Both the position numbers and the translations under genes were made by a program. 64,000 nt of DNA from Gammaproteobacteria bacterium (lineage in GTDB: Bacteria > Pseudomonadota > Gammaproteobacteria > Steroidobacterales > Woeseiaceae). This document shows, piece by piece, positions 40,029 through 52,717 of this stretch. The notes beneath the pieces are model-generated. The model was not told where the DNA came from. It did no database searches and saw only the letters and a program-made list of their open reading frames with translations. Each line of letters starts with the position of its first letter. The stretch's first letter is position 1. The stretch lies in contig JAOTZC010000003.1 of the NCBI GenBank assembly GCA_029861535.1, positions 1 to 64,000 on the forward strand, read 5' to 3'.

Positions 40029-40916
40029 ATGCGTCAGCGGCAATGTGCATTCCTTACGATGCAAAATCCTGGTGACTTCGTTACCGATTACGACTTGAGT
40101 ATTGCGCCGATGGCTGAACTCGGCTGGCGGGTCGTGCTCGTCAACTGGCGCGATCGGTCAATTGCCTGGGAGGATTTTGACGCGGTCTACATCTGTACGC
40201 CTTGGGACTACCTGGAAGATCCTGCGTTGTTTCTTGATGTCCTCGACACTATCGACAAATCGACTGCGGTGCTGGTCAATGATCTTGCGTTGGTTCACTG
40301 GACACTCGAAAAGACCTACTTGAAGGACCTCGAGGAACGCGGCGCCGACGTCGTACCAAGCACCTGGTATCCAGAATTCGATGCAGAAAATGCCGACGTG
40401 TTTTTTTCAGAGCACAATACTGACAAGCTTGTTCTCAAACCTTTGATCGGTGCAAACGCCGTGGACACCTTCGTACTGACGAAACCGATCGGCGATACAC
40501 TTTGCCGCGAGCTCACGGAGACATTTCGCGATCGACCGTTTTTCGTGCAGCCATTTATCGCCAACATACAATCTGAAGGCGAGTTTTCGCTGTTCTTTCT
40601 GGGTGACGCCTACAGCCACGCGATTCTGAAAACACCGAAAGCGGGTGACTTCCGTGTACAGGAAGAACATGGCGCTGAAATCAAGGCCATTACTCCGCCG
40701 GACAGACTGATTGATATCGCAACTCGCACAATGGGCTTGGTAAAGCCGGAGCCGGTCTACGCGCGCATTGATTTTGTACGCGACGACGATGACCGCTACC
40801 TGCTGATGGAACTGGAATTGATCGAACCGTCCCTATATCTACGAACAGACTCTGGGGCGGCAATGCGCTTCGCGGCGGCATTCGACGCTCACGTTCGAAA
40901 TCGATCGCAAGACTAA
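40029..40916 (+). CDS. ATP-grasp domain protein (RimK/DcsG-like)
   Basis: ...VLVNDLALVHWTLEKTYLKDLEERGADVVPSTWY...KLVLKPLIGANAVDTF...FVQPFI...LLMELELIEPSLYL. Confidence 0.82.
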   Translation: MRQRQCAFLTMQNPGDFVTDYDLSIAPMAELGWRVVLVNWRDRSIAWEDFDAVYICTPWDYLEDPALFLDVLDTIDKSTAVLVNDLALVHWTLEKTYLKDLEERGADVVPSTWYPEFDAENADVFFSEHNTDKLVLKPLIGANAVDTFVLTKPIGDTLCRELTETFRDRPFFVQPFIANIQSEGEFSLFFLGDAYSHAILKTPKAGDFRVQEEHGAEIKAITPPDRLIDIATRTMGLVKPEPVYARIDFVRDDDDRYLLMELELIEPSLYLRTDSGAAMRFAAAFDAHVRNRSQD

Positions 40917-40927
40917 TGTCGAATCGA

Positions 40928-41010
40928 GGGTTGGGGGGACAATGCTTTTCATCGGAAGTAAAGCGCAACGCAGTGAGCCATGACGATGAGAAGCGTTGTC
41001 CCCCCAGCCC
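40928..41010 (+). repeat. Hairpin repeat element, copy B (homologous to 14637-14718)
   Basis: 27-nt arms GGGTTGGGGGGACAATGCTTTTCATCG / CGATGAGAAGCGTTGTCCCCCCAGCCC; all three non-Watson-Crick positions become G-U in RNA; loop GAAGTAAAGCGCAACGCAGTGAGCCATGA. Confidence 0.92.
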
Positions 41011-41023
41011 CATGTCACCCACG

Positions 41024-43900
<2,877 letters not shown>

Positions 43901-44001
43901 GCAGAGTCAGGCAAGAATCAAGCGCTCGTCGGCCAACCTGCTAATATACGCCGCCCTCCGATGCAGGCGCAAAGCCAAACCTGTAACAAATCTATTAGCC
44001 G

Positions 44002-45183
44002 ATGCCCGACGAATCTCCAATCGCCGCAATGCTAGGTGCCGAAAAGCGTGCCATCGGCGTCATTGCCGCCATCACAATGCTCCGCATGCTGGGCTTGTTT
44101 GCGCTGTTGCCGGTGTTGTCGCTGTACGTTGCAGGCTTCGAGGATGCGACGCCGATCCTCATCGGCCTCGCCGTTGGTGCGTACGGTCTAACGCAGGCCG
44201 GCCTGCAGATTCCGCTGGGCGCCTTGTCCGATCGAATCGGGCGAGTGCCGGTCATTCTCGGCGGCTTGGCAATTTTCGCCATCGGCAGCGCTGTCGCGGG
44301 ACTAAGCGACACGATATACGGCGTGATAGCGGGGCGTCTGCTGCAAGGTGCTGGCGCGATTTCAGCGACACTTACGGCGTTGATTTCAGACGCAACACGC
44401 GCCCAGGTGCGAACCCGATCGATGGCCGTATTCGGTATCAGCATTGGCGCGGCCTTTTTTGTCGCAATGGTCTTCGGTCCGTGGTTCGCGGCGCAATTCG
44501 GCGTGCGGGCATTGTTTTTATTCGCGTTCGTCGTTGCATTTCTGGCTGGCGCGCTTTTGTTGGCGTTGCCCGACACGATCGAGCGTCCGGCGGTGCCGCG
44601 CCAGTGGCGGTTCGCGGACACACTCAGGCCTGAGATGCTGCGACTGGACTTCTACGTATTTCTATTGCACGCAATTATGACGGCGAGTTTCGTTGCGCTG
44701 CCGTTCTTGCTCAGCATTTCGCTCGAACTAGCATTGACGTCTCACTGGAAAGTTTACATCGCAGCGATATTGGTATCGCTGATTGGCACCGTGCCGCTGA
44801 TCCTCAAAGACGAGCGGCAGGGCAAAGGCAGCACGGTCGCCATTGCCGTGCTACTGATCCTCGTCGGCGAGCTAGCCCTGAGCTTTGTGGCTTATTCGAC
44901 TGTGACGGTGTTTGCCGCGCTGGCATTGTTTTTTGCCGGGTTTAACTTTCTGGAGGCCGGATTGCCGGCACGGCTTTCGCTGCTCGCAGACGACGATTCC
45001 CGGGGCGCGTCGCTGGGTGTGTTTTCGAGTTCGCAATTCCTTGGAGCGTTCGCTGGCGGCTTGATCGGCGGCCGCTTTCTTGTCGATGGACGACCGGAAA
45101 ACGTGTTCTTTGTGTGCGCCTTGCTGGCTGCAATCTGGCTGGCCTCTCATGGATTCGGCCGTTCACGGCAAACGGCCGAATAA
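44002..45183 (+). CDS. MFS transporter
   Basis: 12-TM protein with [24 protein letters not shown] (MFS motif A). Confidence 0.93.
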   Translation: MPDESPIAAMLGAEKRAIGVIAAITMLRMLGLFALLPVLSLYVAGFEDATPILIGLAVGAYGLTQAGLQIPLGALSDRIGRVPVILGGLAIFAIGSAVAGLSDTIYGVIAGRLLQGAGAISATLTALISDATRAQVRTRSMAVFGISIGAAFFVAMVFGPWFAAQFGVRALFLFAFVVAFLAGALLLALPDTIERPAVPRQWRFADTLRPEMLRLDFYVFLLHAIMTASFVALPFLLSISLELALTSHWKVYIAAILVSLIGTVPLILKDERQGKGSTVAIAVLLILVGELALSFVAYSTVTVFAALALFFAGFNFLEAGLPARLSLLADDDSRGASLGVFSSSQFLGAFAGGLIGGRFLVDGRPENVFFVCALLAAIWLASHGFGRSRQTAE

Positions 45184-45327
45184 AGCGCAGATTTGTCGAG
45201 AAATCAGGCTGGCAATTGCCCCGCCAGGCTCTACAATAAGCGACCCTCGAAGGTGGCAAGGCCCATTTTCTGAGCCATAAAAACACGATCTTGAAAGATC
45301 AGACACAGCAGAAACAGAGGACCGGAC

Positions 45328-45792
45328 ATGGCGCGCGGAATCAATAAAGTCATCCTAGTAGGCAATCTCGGGCAGGACCCCGAAACGCGCTATATGCCAT
45401 CAGGTAGCGCAGTCACCAACATCACGGTCGCGACCAACGAGTCGTGGAAGGATAAGCAGACTGGCGAGCAGAAGGATCGAACTGAATGGCACAAGGTCGC
45501 TATGTTTAATCGTCTCGCCGAAATCGCGGCCGAATACCTACGAAAAGGCTCGCAGGTGTATATCGAGGGCAAACTTCGCACTCGCAAGTGGCAGGATCGA
45601 GACGGTAACGATCGATACACGACCGAAGTCATCGCCGACGAGATGCAAATGCTGGGGGGCCGCGGTGGTGGTGGCTCTCGCGGCGGCGGCAGTAGTGGTG
45701 GCGACGAGGGTGACAGCAGCGGTGGCGGCAAACGCGGCGGCCAGCAGAGCGCACCGCCGGCCGACGATTTCGATGATGACATTCCGTTCTAA
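45328..45792 (+). CDS. ssb: Single-stranded DNA-binding protein
   Basis: [26 protein letters not shown]...; Gly-rich linker; DDDIPF tail. Confidence 0.98.
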   Translation: MARGINKVILVGNLGQDPETRYMPSGSAVTNITVATNESWKDKQTGEQKDRTEWHKVAMFNRLAEIAAEYLRKGSQVYIEGKLRTRKWQDRDGNDRYTTEVIADEMQMLGGRGGGGSRGGGSSGGDEGDSSGGGKRGGQQSAPPADDFDDDIPF

Positions 45793-47102
45793 AACGTCGA
45801 GTAGATCAAAGAAAACGCGAGGCTTGCGGCGACAAGACCCACGAGCATTACGGGTAGCCCGGTTCTAAGCCACTGCATTGGGGTGATGCGGGCGCCCGGT
45901 ACGCCGCTTTTTTCCGCCTGTGCGACGACGACGATATTCGCTGTTGCGCCGATGTGTGTGCCATTGCCACCGAGCGCCACGCCGATCGCGAGTGCCCACC
46001 AGAACGGGTAGACGTCAATACCCTCCGCCGACAAGGCGCCAATGATCGGAAGCATCGTAACCGTAAATGGAATATTGTCGATCAATGCGCTGACAATAGC
46101 AGCAACCCACATTAGTGCCAGCGCGGTCACCAGCATCTTGTTCGGATAACGCGCGGCCTCCGCCAGTCGCTCACCGATAAGGTCGAGCAGGCCTGTCGCC
46201 TCGACGCCGCCGACGATGACAAATAGTGAGGCGAAGAAAAGCAGTATCGACCAGTCCACCTGTGTGACAAGTTGGTCGGCATGCGGGCGTACCAGTATTA
46301 GCGCTAATGCGAGGCCGATCAGGCTAACGAAGGACGGGTAATAGCCCAGCTGGCTGTGCGTAAAGAACAGAATAACGACCAGCCCCATGACCGCTAGCAT
46401 TCGGCCCAGCAGCACGGGCTCTCGAATGGCCTTCTTTTCATCAAGATCGAATTGCACCGGTTCGCTGTTGCGAGGGCGCAGATCCTTGCGGAAGAAAACC
46501 AACAGTATCAGCAAGGTCGCGACCCATGGTGCCGCGACAATCGGCGCCATGTTAACGAGGAATGTCACGAAGTCGATACCGGCGGCGCTGCCAATCATGA
46601 TGTTGGGCGGGTCACCAACAAGCGTCGTTGCGCCGCCGATGTTCGAGAGCATGGCTAGCGTGATCAAGAACGGCGCCGGGTTCAGATTGAGCAGGCGCGT
46701 GACCAGAATAGTTAGCGGGGCGAAAATGATCACGGTGGTGACGTTGTCGAGAATCATGCTCAACACGCTGATCACAACGCCCAGGTAAATCAAAAGTCGT
46801 TTCGGGTTGCCGCCGGCTGCCTTCGCCAGGCGGATTGCCAGGTATTCGAACATTCCGGTCGGTCGCAGCAGCGCCACCAACAACATCATGCCCATCAGCA
46901 GCAGGATGGTGTTTGAATCGATGGATAACAGCGCGGCTTCCTGGCTGTAAAAACCCAACCAGCCGCCGACTCCGACCATGACGACGGCACCAGCCAGAGC
47001 AGCGTAGGTTCGATGCAGCCATTCGCTGAAGATCATCACGTATGCGCCAAACAGAATGGCTGCGGCCACCCACATGGAACCAATATCGCTGTGCGATTCC
47101 AT
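45789..47102 (-). CDS. SLC13/ArsB-NhaD superfamily ion permease
   Basis: 437 aa multi-TM; ...[56 protein letters not shown]... Confidence 0.9.
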   Translation of the reverse strand: MESHSDIGSMWVAAAILFGAYVMIFSEWLHRTYAALAGAVVMVGVGGWLGFYSQEAALLSIDSNTILLLMGMMLLVALLRPTGMFEYLAIRLAKAAGGNPKRLLIYLGVVISVLSMILDNVTTVIIFAPLTILVTRLLNLNPAPFLITLAMLSNIGGATTLVGDPPNIMIGSAAGIDFVTFLVNMAPIVAAPWVATLLILLVFFRKDLRPRNSEPVQFDLDEKKAIREPVLLGRMLAVMGLVVILFFTHSQLGYYPSFVSLIGLALALILVRPHADQLVTQVDWSILLFFASLFVIVGGVEATGLLDLIGERLAEAARYPNKMLVTALALMWVAAIVSALIDNIPFTVTMLPIIGALSAEGIDVYPFWWALAIGVALGGNGTHIGATANIVVVAQAEKSGVPGARITPMQWLRTGLPVMLVGLVAASLAFSLIYSTF

Positions 47103-47107
47103 CGCAG

Positions 47108-47560
47108 TTAGGAATTCCGATCCAGTAAGTGGCGTGCCAAGGACACAATACTCAGCGTACCGCGGTAATTATGTTCGTCGTCGATCACGAACAGATACGT
47201 GGTGTCATGGCTTTCCATGACGGCCAGCGCCTTCGCCAGCGGCGACGCGGGCGTGATTGTGGCCGCGTCGCTTAGGATGAAGTCATCGATAGTCAGATCG
47301 AGCAGCCATTGCTCTTTGATTTCCGGAAATTGCAGACCTTCGATGCTATCGCCCAGCAGCCGAGCGTGTTCGATCATGGCTTGCGGAATACAGACCTCTC
47401 CAAGCACATGACGGATGGACGCCTTACCGACGATCTCACCGCTAGCTCCCCGATACGGCAGCCCGGCTACATCAGCTTTCACGCATTCTGTGAAAAGTTC
47501 GCGGACCGTCATTCCGGGTACGGCTACCGCCGTTGGCACTGCAAACTGTGTGAGGCTCAT
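47108..47560 (-). CDS. CBS domain protein
   Basis: VPGMTVRELFTECVKADVAGLPYR...TPASPLAKALAVMESHDTTYLFVIDDEHNYRGTLSI. Confidence 0.85.
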   Translation of the reverse strand: MSLTQFAVPTAVAVPGMTVRELFTECVKADVAGLPYRGASGEIVGKASIRHVLGEVCIPQAMIEHARLLGDSIEGLQFPEIKEQWLLDLTIDDFILSDAATITPASPLAKALAVMESHDTTYLFVIDDEHNYRGTLSIVSLARHLLDRNS

Positions 47561-48074
47561 TCCTGCGCTCTCAGTAGCGGATGATTAAGCAGTAACGACA
47601 ATTATATGCCGCTCGATCGGCAAGCGGCGTAAGGACCAATCCCTATCAGGTCGGTCCGTGCAGTAGTGTCGTGATGTTCCGCTTTGTAATCTGGCCACAA
47701 CGCGGCGATGCGATGACCCCGGCAGGCAGTGACTGCTTCGCGCTTGTGGTGTACGATCGCGCGCCACAACGCGGGGAAATGGAGAATACTCACTTCTTGC
47801 GCCGTGAATAACTGCCATATTGTCATGTTTCTGTGTCTCACACTCAGAGTAACTTATTGATAAATAAGGTAATGTATAAGTAGTTCCATGCCCACAGATA
47901 CATACAGGGTTTCTAAACTAGGGGCCGACTGTATGAATACCTGGCACGACGAAGTGACGTTGCTGGCGCGTGCCGCATTTCACACAATCGACTGAGACAC
48001 GGAGCGTCGCACGCGACGCTTCGAATCGTTACGATTGCGAACTTTTTGACGAAAAACCAAAGGATTGAATAAGT

Positions 48075-49787
48075 ATGGGCGCGTTCAAGGAGCCACACGG
48101 TGGCGAGCTAAAGAACCTCTATTTATCGGCCGATGTGGCCGAGGCCGAGAAGCAGGCCGCACGGGAGTACCTGTCTTGGGACCTGTCCGAGCGTCAGCTC
48201 TGCGATATTGAGCTAGTTCTGAACGGGGCGTTTTCGCCGCTCGACGGATTTCTTAATAAGAATGACTACGACTCCGTCGTAAAGAACATGCGCCTTGAGT
48301 CCGGCGTGCTGTGGCCGTTGCCGATCACGCTCGATGTTAGCGAGGAATTTGCCGCCTCTATCAACACCGGCGACAAGGTGGCGCTACGCGATCTAGAAGG
48401 CGTCATTATCGCAACGCTCGTCGTTGGCGACGTCTGGACGCCGGACAAAAAGGTCGAGGCCAAAGGCGTCTACGGCACGACGGATGAGGCGCATCCCGCC
48501 GTTCATTATCTTAACAACATCGCGAACCCGGCGTATGTCGGTGGCAAGCTGGCCGGCATTGAGCGACCGACACACTACGATTTCAAACATTTGCGCGATG
48601 GTCCGCACGAGATGCGTGCCCGGTTCAAGAAGCTTGGCTGGCGCAAGGTCGTCGCGTTTCAGACTCGCAACCCAATGCATCGGGCGCACCAGGAGCTGAC
48701 GTTGCGTGCCGCTCGTGAGGTTGAAGCAAATCTGCTGATTCACCCGGTCGTTGGCATGACGAAGCCCGGCGACGTTGATCATTTCACGCGCGTGCGTTGC
48801 TATGAGCAACTGCTGTCGCGATACCCCGATCAGACGACAATGTTGAGTTTGCTACCACTGGCAATGCGCATGGGCGGCCCGCGCGAAGCGCTGTGGCACG
48901 CAATTATTCGCAAGAACTATGGTTGCACGCATCTAATCGTCGGCCGCGACCACGCCGGTCCAGGAAAGGATTCGAAGGGTGAGGATTTCTATGGGCCCTA
49001 CGACGCGCAAGAATTGCTTAAGGAACACGCCGACGAACTCGATATCACGATGGTGCCGTTCAAGTTAATGGTATACGCGGAAAACCGTGCCCAATACATT
49101 CCGATCGACGAAAAGTCCGACGATGACAAGGTGCTCAATATCTCCGGTACGGAGTTACGTCGCCGGCTGACCGAAGGTCTCGATATTCCGGAGTGGTTTT
49201 CGTTTCCGGATGTCGTTGCCGAGCTGCGCCGAACGCATCCGCCGCGGCACCGACAGGGATTCACTGTATTTTTCACCGGTCTGTCCGGTTCCGGCAAGTC
49301 GACTATCGCCCATGCATTGATGACTAAACTCATGGAGATCGGTGGTCGCCCGGTAAGTCTACTCGATGGCGATATCGTCCGGAAAAACCTGTCGAGCGAG
49401 CTTGGCTTCTCGAAAGAGCACCGCGACCTGAACATTACGCGCATCGGCTATGTTGCCAGCGAAATCACAAAAAATGGTGGCATCGCGATATGCGCGCCGA
49501 TTGCGCCATACACCAGTACTCGACGAATCGTGCGCGACACGATCAGCCCGGTCGGTGGTTTTGTCGAGATTCATGTCTCGACGCCGCTGGAAGTGTGCGA
49601 GGAGCGCGACCGCAAAGGTCTGTATGCTAAGGCGCGGGCGGGGATCATCAAGGAATTCACCGGCATTTCAGACCCATATCAGGTTCCCGAGAATGCCGAG
49701 ATGGTGATCGATACCGTCGGCATTTCGCCGGACCTCGCCGCACACCGAATTCTTGTCAAGCTCGAGGCGATGGGATATATCCGATAG
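48075..49787 (+). CDS. Bifunctional sulfate adenylyltransferase / adenylylsulfate kinase
   Basis: SAT domain (FQTRNPMHRAHQELTLRA, VGRDHAGPG) fused to APS kinase ([19 protein letters not shown]...LLDGDIVRKNLSSELGFSKEHRDLNI). Confidence 0.95.
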   Translation: MGAFKEPHGGELKNLYLSADVAEAEKQAAREYLSWDLSERQLCDIELVLNGAFSPLDGFLNKNDYDSVVKNMRLESGVLWPLPITLDVSEEFAASINTGDKVALRDLEGVIIATLVVGDVWTPDKKVEAKGVYGTTDEAHPAVHYLNNIANPAYVGGKLAGIERPTHYDFKHLRDGPHEMRARFKKLGWRKVVAFQTRNPMHRAHQELTLRAAREVEANLLIHPVVGMTKPGDVDHFTRVRCYEQLLSRYPDQTTMLSLLPLAMRMGGPREALWHAIIRKNYGCTHLIVGRDHAGPGKDSKGEDFYGPYDAQELLKEHADELDITMVPFKLMVYAENRAQYIPIDEKSDDDKVLNISGTELRRRLTEGLDIPEWFSFPDVVAELRRTHPPRHRQGFTVFFTGLSGSGKSTIAHALMTKLMEIGGRPVSLLDGDIVRKNLSSELGFSKEHRDLNITRIGYVASEITKNGGIAICAPIAPYTSTRRIVRDTISPVGGFVEIHVSTPLEVCEERDRKGLYAKARAGIIKEFTGISDPYQVPENAEMVIDTVGISPDLAAHRILVKLEAMGYIR

Positions 49788-49815
49788 GTCGATATTCCTG
49801 CGCTAGAATAACGCT

Positions 49816-51156
49816 ATGGCTAAGAAGCTCTACATCAAAACGATGGGCTGCCAAATGAACGAGTATGACTCGGAGAAGATGGCGGATGTCTTGCGCGAAT
49901 CGCACGGCTATGAACGCACGGATCAAGTCGACGAAGCTGATCTATTACTCGTCAATACCTGCTCGATTCGCGAGAAAGCACAAGAGAAAGTGTTTTCCGA
50001 GCTCGGCCGCTGGCGGCAGCTCAAGCAAAACAAGGACGGCGTCATGATCGGTGTCGGCGGCTGTGTCGCGAGCCAGGAAGGCGAAGGCATCACAAAACGC
50101 GCACCGTTTGTCGATGTTGTATTCGGGCCGCAGACATTGCATCGTCTACCGCAACTCATCGACAGCGCCTCTCGACGAGAGTCATCGGTCGTCGATATTT
50201 CGTTCCCCGAGATCGAGAAATTCGATTGTTTGCCGGAGCCGCGCGCTGAAGGACCGTCCGCTTTCGTGTCTTGTATGGAAGGTTGCAGCAAGTACTGCAG
50301 TTTCTGTGTGGTGCCGTATACGCGCGGCGAAGAGATCAGCCGACCGTTGGACGATGTCGTCGCCGAGGTTGCGCAGCTCAGCGAGCAAGGTGTCCGTGAA
50401 ATCAATCTGCTGGGTCAAAACGTCAACGCATTCCGAGGACCAATGCACGATGGCGCGACAGCAGATTTAGCGACGCTGATTTATTACGTTGCGGCAGTTC
50501 CAGGTATCGACCGGATTCGATTCACTACATCTCATCCGATGGAATTCACCGACAGTCTGATTCAGGCATATGCCGAAGTACCACAGCTTGCGAATTATCT
50601 GCACCTGCCGGTACAGCATGGTTCCGACAAAATATTGGCGGCGATGAAACGCGGCCATACGGTGCTCGAATACAAGAGCAAGATTCGCAAGTTGCGCAAC
50701 GTTCGCCCCGACATTTCGTTGTCGTCGGATTTCATCGTCGGCTTTCCCGGCGAGACAGACGCCGACTTCGAGGCGCTGATGAATCTCATTGCTGACGTCG
50801 GTTTCGATCAGTCATTCTCGTTTATATACAGCCCCCGGCCCGGCACACCGGCGGCAATCCTTGTCGACGACACGCCAATGGGCGTCAAAAAAGAGCGTTT
50901 GCAAATTCTGCAGGCGCGCGTCAATCAGCAGGCGATGCAGATTAGCCGCAGCATGGTCGGGACGACGCAACGTATATTGGTCGAAAGGCTTTCTAAGAAA
51001 AGCGATAGACAGGTATCCGGGCGCACCGAAAACATGCGCTGGGTGAACTTCGACGGTAACGCGTCACTGATTGGCCAGTTTGTCGAGGTCACGATAACTG
51101 AGGCTCTGCCGAACTCGCTCCGCGGCCGCCTTGCGGGCAAGCAGGTCGCGGCGTAA
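49816..51156 (+). CDS. miaB: tRNA-2-methylthio-N6-dimethylallyladenosine synthase
   Basis: [26 protein letters not shown]...; [15 protein letters not shown] radical-SAM motif; TRAM tail. Confidence 0.97.
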   Translation: MAKKLYIKTMGCQMNEYDSEKMADVLRESHGYERTDQVDEADLLLVNTCSIREKAQEKVFSELGRWRQLKQNKDGVMIGVGGCVASQEGEGITKRAPFVDVVFGPQTLHRLPQLIDSASRRESSVVDISFPEIEKFDCLPEPRAEGPSAFVSCMEGCSKYCSFCVVPYTRGEEISRPLDDVVAEVAQLSEQGVREINLLGQNVNAFRGPMHDGATADLATLIYYVAAVPGIDRIRFTTSHPMEFTDSLIQAYAEVPQLANYLHLPVQHGSDKILAAMKRGHTVLEYKSKIRKLRNVRPDISLSSDFIVGFPGETDADFEALMNLIADVGFDQSFSFIYSPRPGTPAAILVDDTPMGVKKERLQILQARVNQQAMQISRSMVGTTQRILVERLSKKSDRQVSGRTENMRWVNFDGNASLIGQFVEVTITEALPNSLRGRLAGKQVAA

Positions 51157-51168
51157 TCTAAAACGATC

Positions 51169-52155
51169 TTGAATGCTGCACTGCATATCTCCCGGGACGT
51201 CGTCCTTGAACCTGCCGACAATGATCGCCTTGCAAATCTCTGCGGTCAGTTTGACGAACACTTGCGACAAATCGAACAGCGTCTCGATGTTGAGATTGCG
51301 AGTCGCGGCAATCGCTTTCGTATTACCGGCAAGCCGACTGCTGCGGAAGTCGGCGGCGATGTGCTCGAGTCTTTGTTCGAGCTTGCAGGCCGCGAACATC
51401 TCGATCCCGAGCGCGTTCACATACACTTGCAGGAGTCCGTCATGAATCAGGAATCGTCGGGGTCTGACGCTGCTTCCGATAAAGACCTTGACGAATTTGC
51501 GATTCAGACGCGACGCAAGCTCGTACGACCGCGTGGCGCCAATCAAACCCAGTATGTGCAGCACATTCAGCAACACGACCTCGCGTTTGGCATTGGCCCG
51601 GCCGGCACCGGCAAGACTTATTTGGCTGTCGCGGCCGCTGTCGAAGCGCTCGATAATGAACAAGTTCGAAGGATCGTTCTGGTGCGTCCCGCCGTTGAAG
51701 CGGGGGAGCGCCTAGGCTTTCTACCTGGCGACATGTCTCAGAAAGTCGATCCCTATCTGCGGCCGATGTATGACGCGTTGTACGACATGATCGGTGTTGA
51801 TATGGTTTCGCGACTAATCGAGCGAAACGTCATAGAAGTCGCACCGCTGGCTTTCATGCGCGGTCGTTCGCTCAACGAGTCGTTCTGTATTCTCGATGAA
51901 GCACAAAATACCAGCACCGAACAAATGAAGATGTTTCTGACACGTATCGGCTTTGGCTCGAGCGCGGTTGTTACCGGCGACATTACGCAAATCGATTTGC
52001 CCGCGGGGCAGCGTTCCGGGCTAAAAAACGCCATCGATATTCTGGACGGTGTTGATGGCGTCGCGTTTACTTTTTTCTCGCCGCGCGATGTTGTACGCCA
52101 TCCACTGGTTCAGCGTATCGTCGAGGCTTATGAAGCCGACGATAACCAAGCTTGA
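51169..52155 (+). CDS. ybeZ: PhoH-like ATPase (TTG start)
   Basis: ...FGIGPAGTGKTYLAVAAAVEAL...; miaB-phoH-ybeY order. Confidence 0.94.
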   Translation: MNAALHISRDVVLEPADNDRLANLCGQFDEHLRQIEQRLDVEIASRGNRFRITGKPTAAEVGGDVLESLFELAGREHLDPERVHIHLQESVMNQESSGSDAASDKDLDEFAIQTRRKLVRPRGANQTQYVQHIQQHDLAFGIGPAGTGKTYLAVAAAVEALDNEQVRRIVLVRPAVEAGERLGFLPGDMSQKVDPYLRPMYDALYDMIGVDMVSRLIERNVIEVAPLAFMRGRSLNESFCILDEAQNTSTEQMKMFLTRIGFGSSAVVTGDITQIDLPAGQRSGLKNAIDILDGVDGVAFTFFSPRDVVRHPLVQRIVEAYEADDNQA

Positions 52156-52647
52156 TTGCCACACATGGGTGAGGCCGGCGGTATTCATGTCGATGTGCAG
52201 TTTGCCTGCCAAGAAGCCGGAATACCTGATGAGGACGATATTCGTCGCTGGATAAACATAGCGCTCGTTGGCGCCGGGGCAAGGGGCGAATGCGAGGTGT
52301 CGGTACGGGTCGTCGACGCAGCAGAGATGCAGGCGCTGAACCGCGACTATCGCGATACCGACAAAGTCACTAATGTACTGTCGTTTCCGGCGGGCCCTGT
52401 GGCCGGGCTGCCAACAGAAATAGCTGGCGTGCTCGGCGATATTGCCGTCTGCGCCCCCGTCGTGCGGGCCGAAGCGGAGCGTGCTGGCAAGGCCTACGCT
52501 GAGCACTGGGCCCACATGCTGGTACACGGTACCCTGCATTTGCTCGGCTTTGACCATGAAACCGACGAAGAAGCGCGTGAAATGGAAGTTCTGGAGGCGC
52601 GTATTCTCGCTGGTGGGGGTGTTGCCGACCCATATAGAGTGCAATGA
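52156..52647 (+). CDS. ybeY: Endoribonuclease YbeY
   Basis: ...RDTDKVTNVLSFP...HMLVHGTLHLLGFDHETDEEAREME. Confidence 0.95.
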   Translation: MPHMGEAGGIHVDVQFACQEAGIPDEDDIRRWINIALVGAGARGECEVSVRVVDAAEMQALNRDYRDTDKVTNVLSFPAGPVAGLPTEIAGVLGDIAVCAPVVRAEAERAGKAYAEHWAHMLVHGTLHLLGFDHETDEEAREMEVLEARILAGGGVADPYRVQ

Positions 52648-52666
52648 TTACAAGGTGTTACTATGA

Positions 52667-52701
52667 GCAACTAGCCAGGCCCGTCGGGCATGGCACGTTG
52701 C
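52667..52701 (+). promoter_or_regulatory. Stem-loop between ybeY and corC
   Basis: GCAACTAGCCAGGCCCGTCGGGCATGGCACGTTGC: outer GCAAC/GTTGC, inner GCCAGGCCC/GGGCATGGC (one mismatch); no U tract. Confidence 0.5.
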
Positions 52702-52717
52702 AGTCAACCCAGGTTCG

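Noticed and set aside
47585-47841. 77-79 aa minus-strand ORFs in the CBS-SAT intergenic region
   Set aside because: Two overlapping frames, no recognisable family, weak start context; cannot be distinguished from chance, although the ~500-bp gap leaves some possibility.
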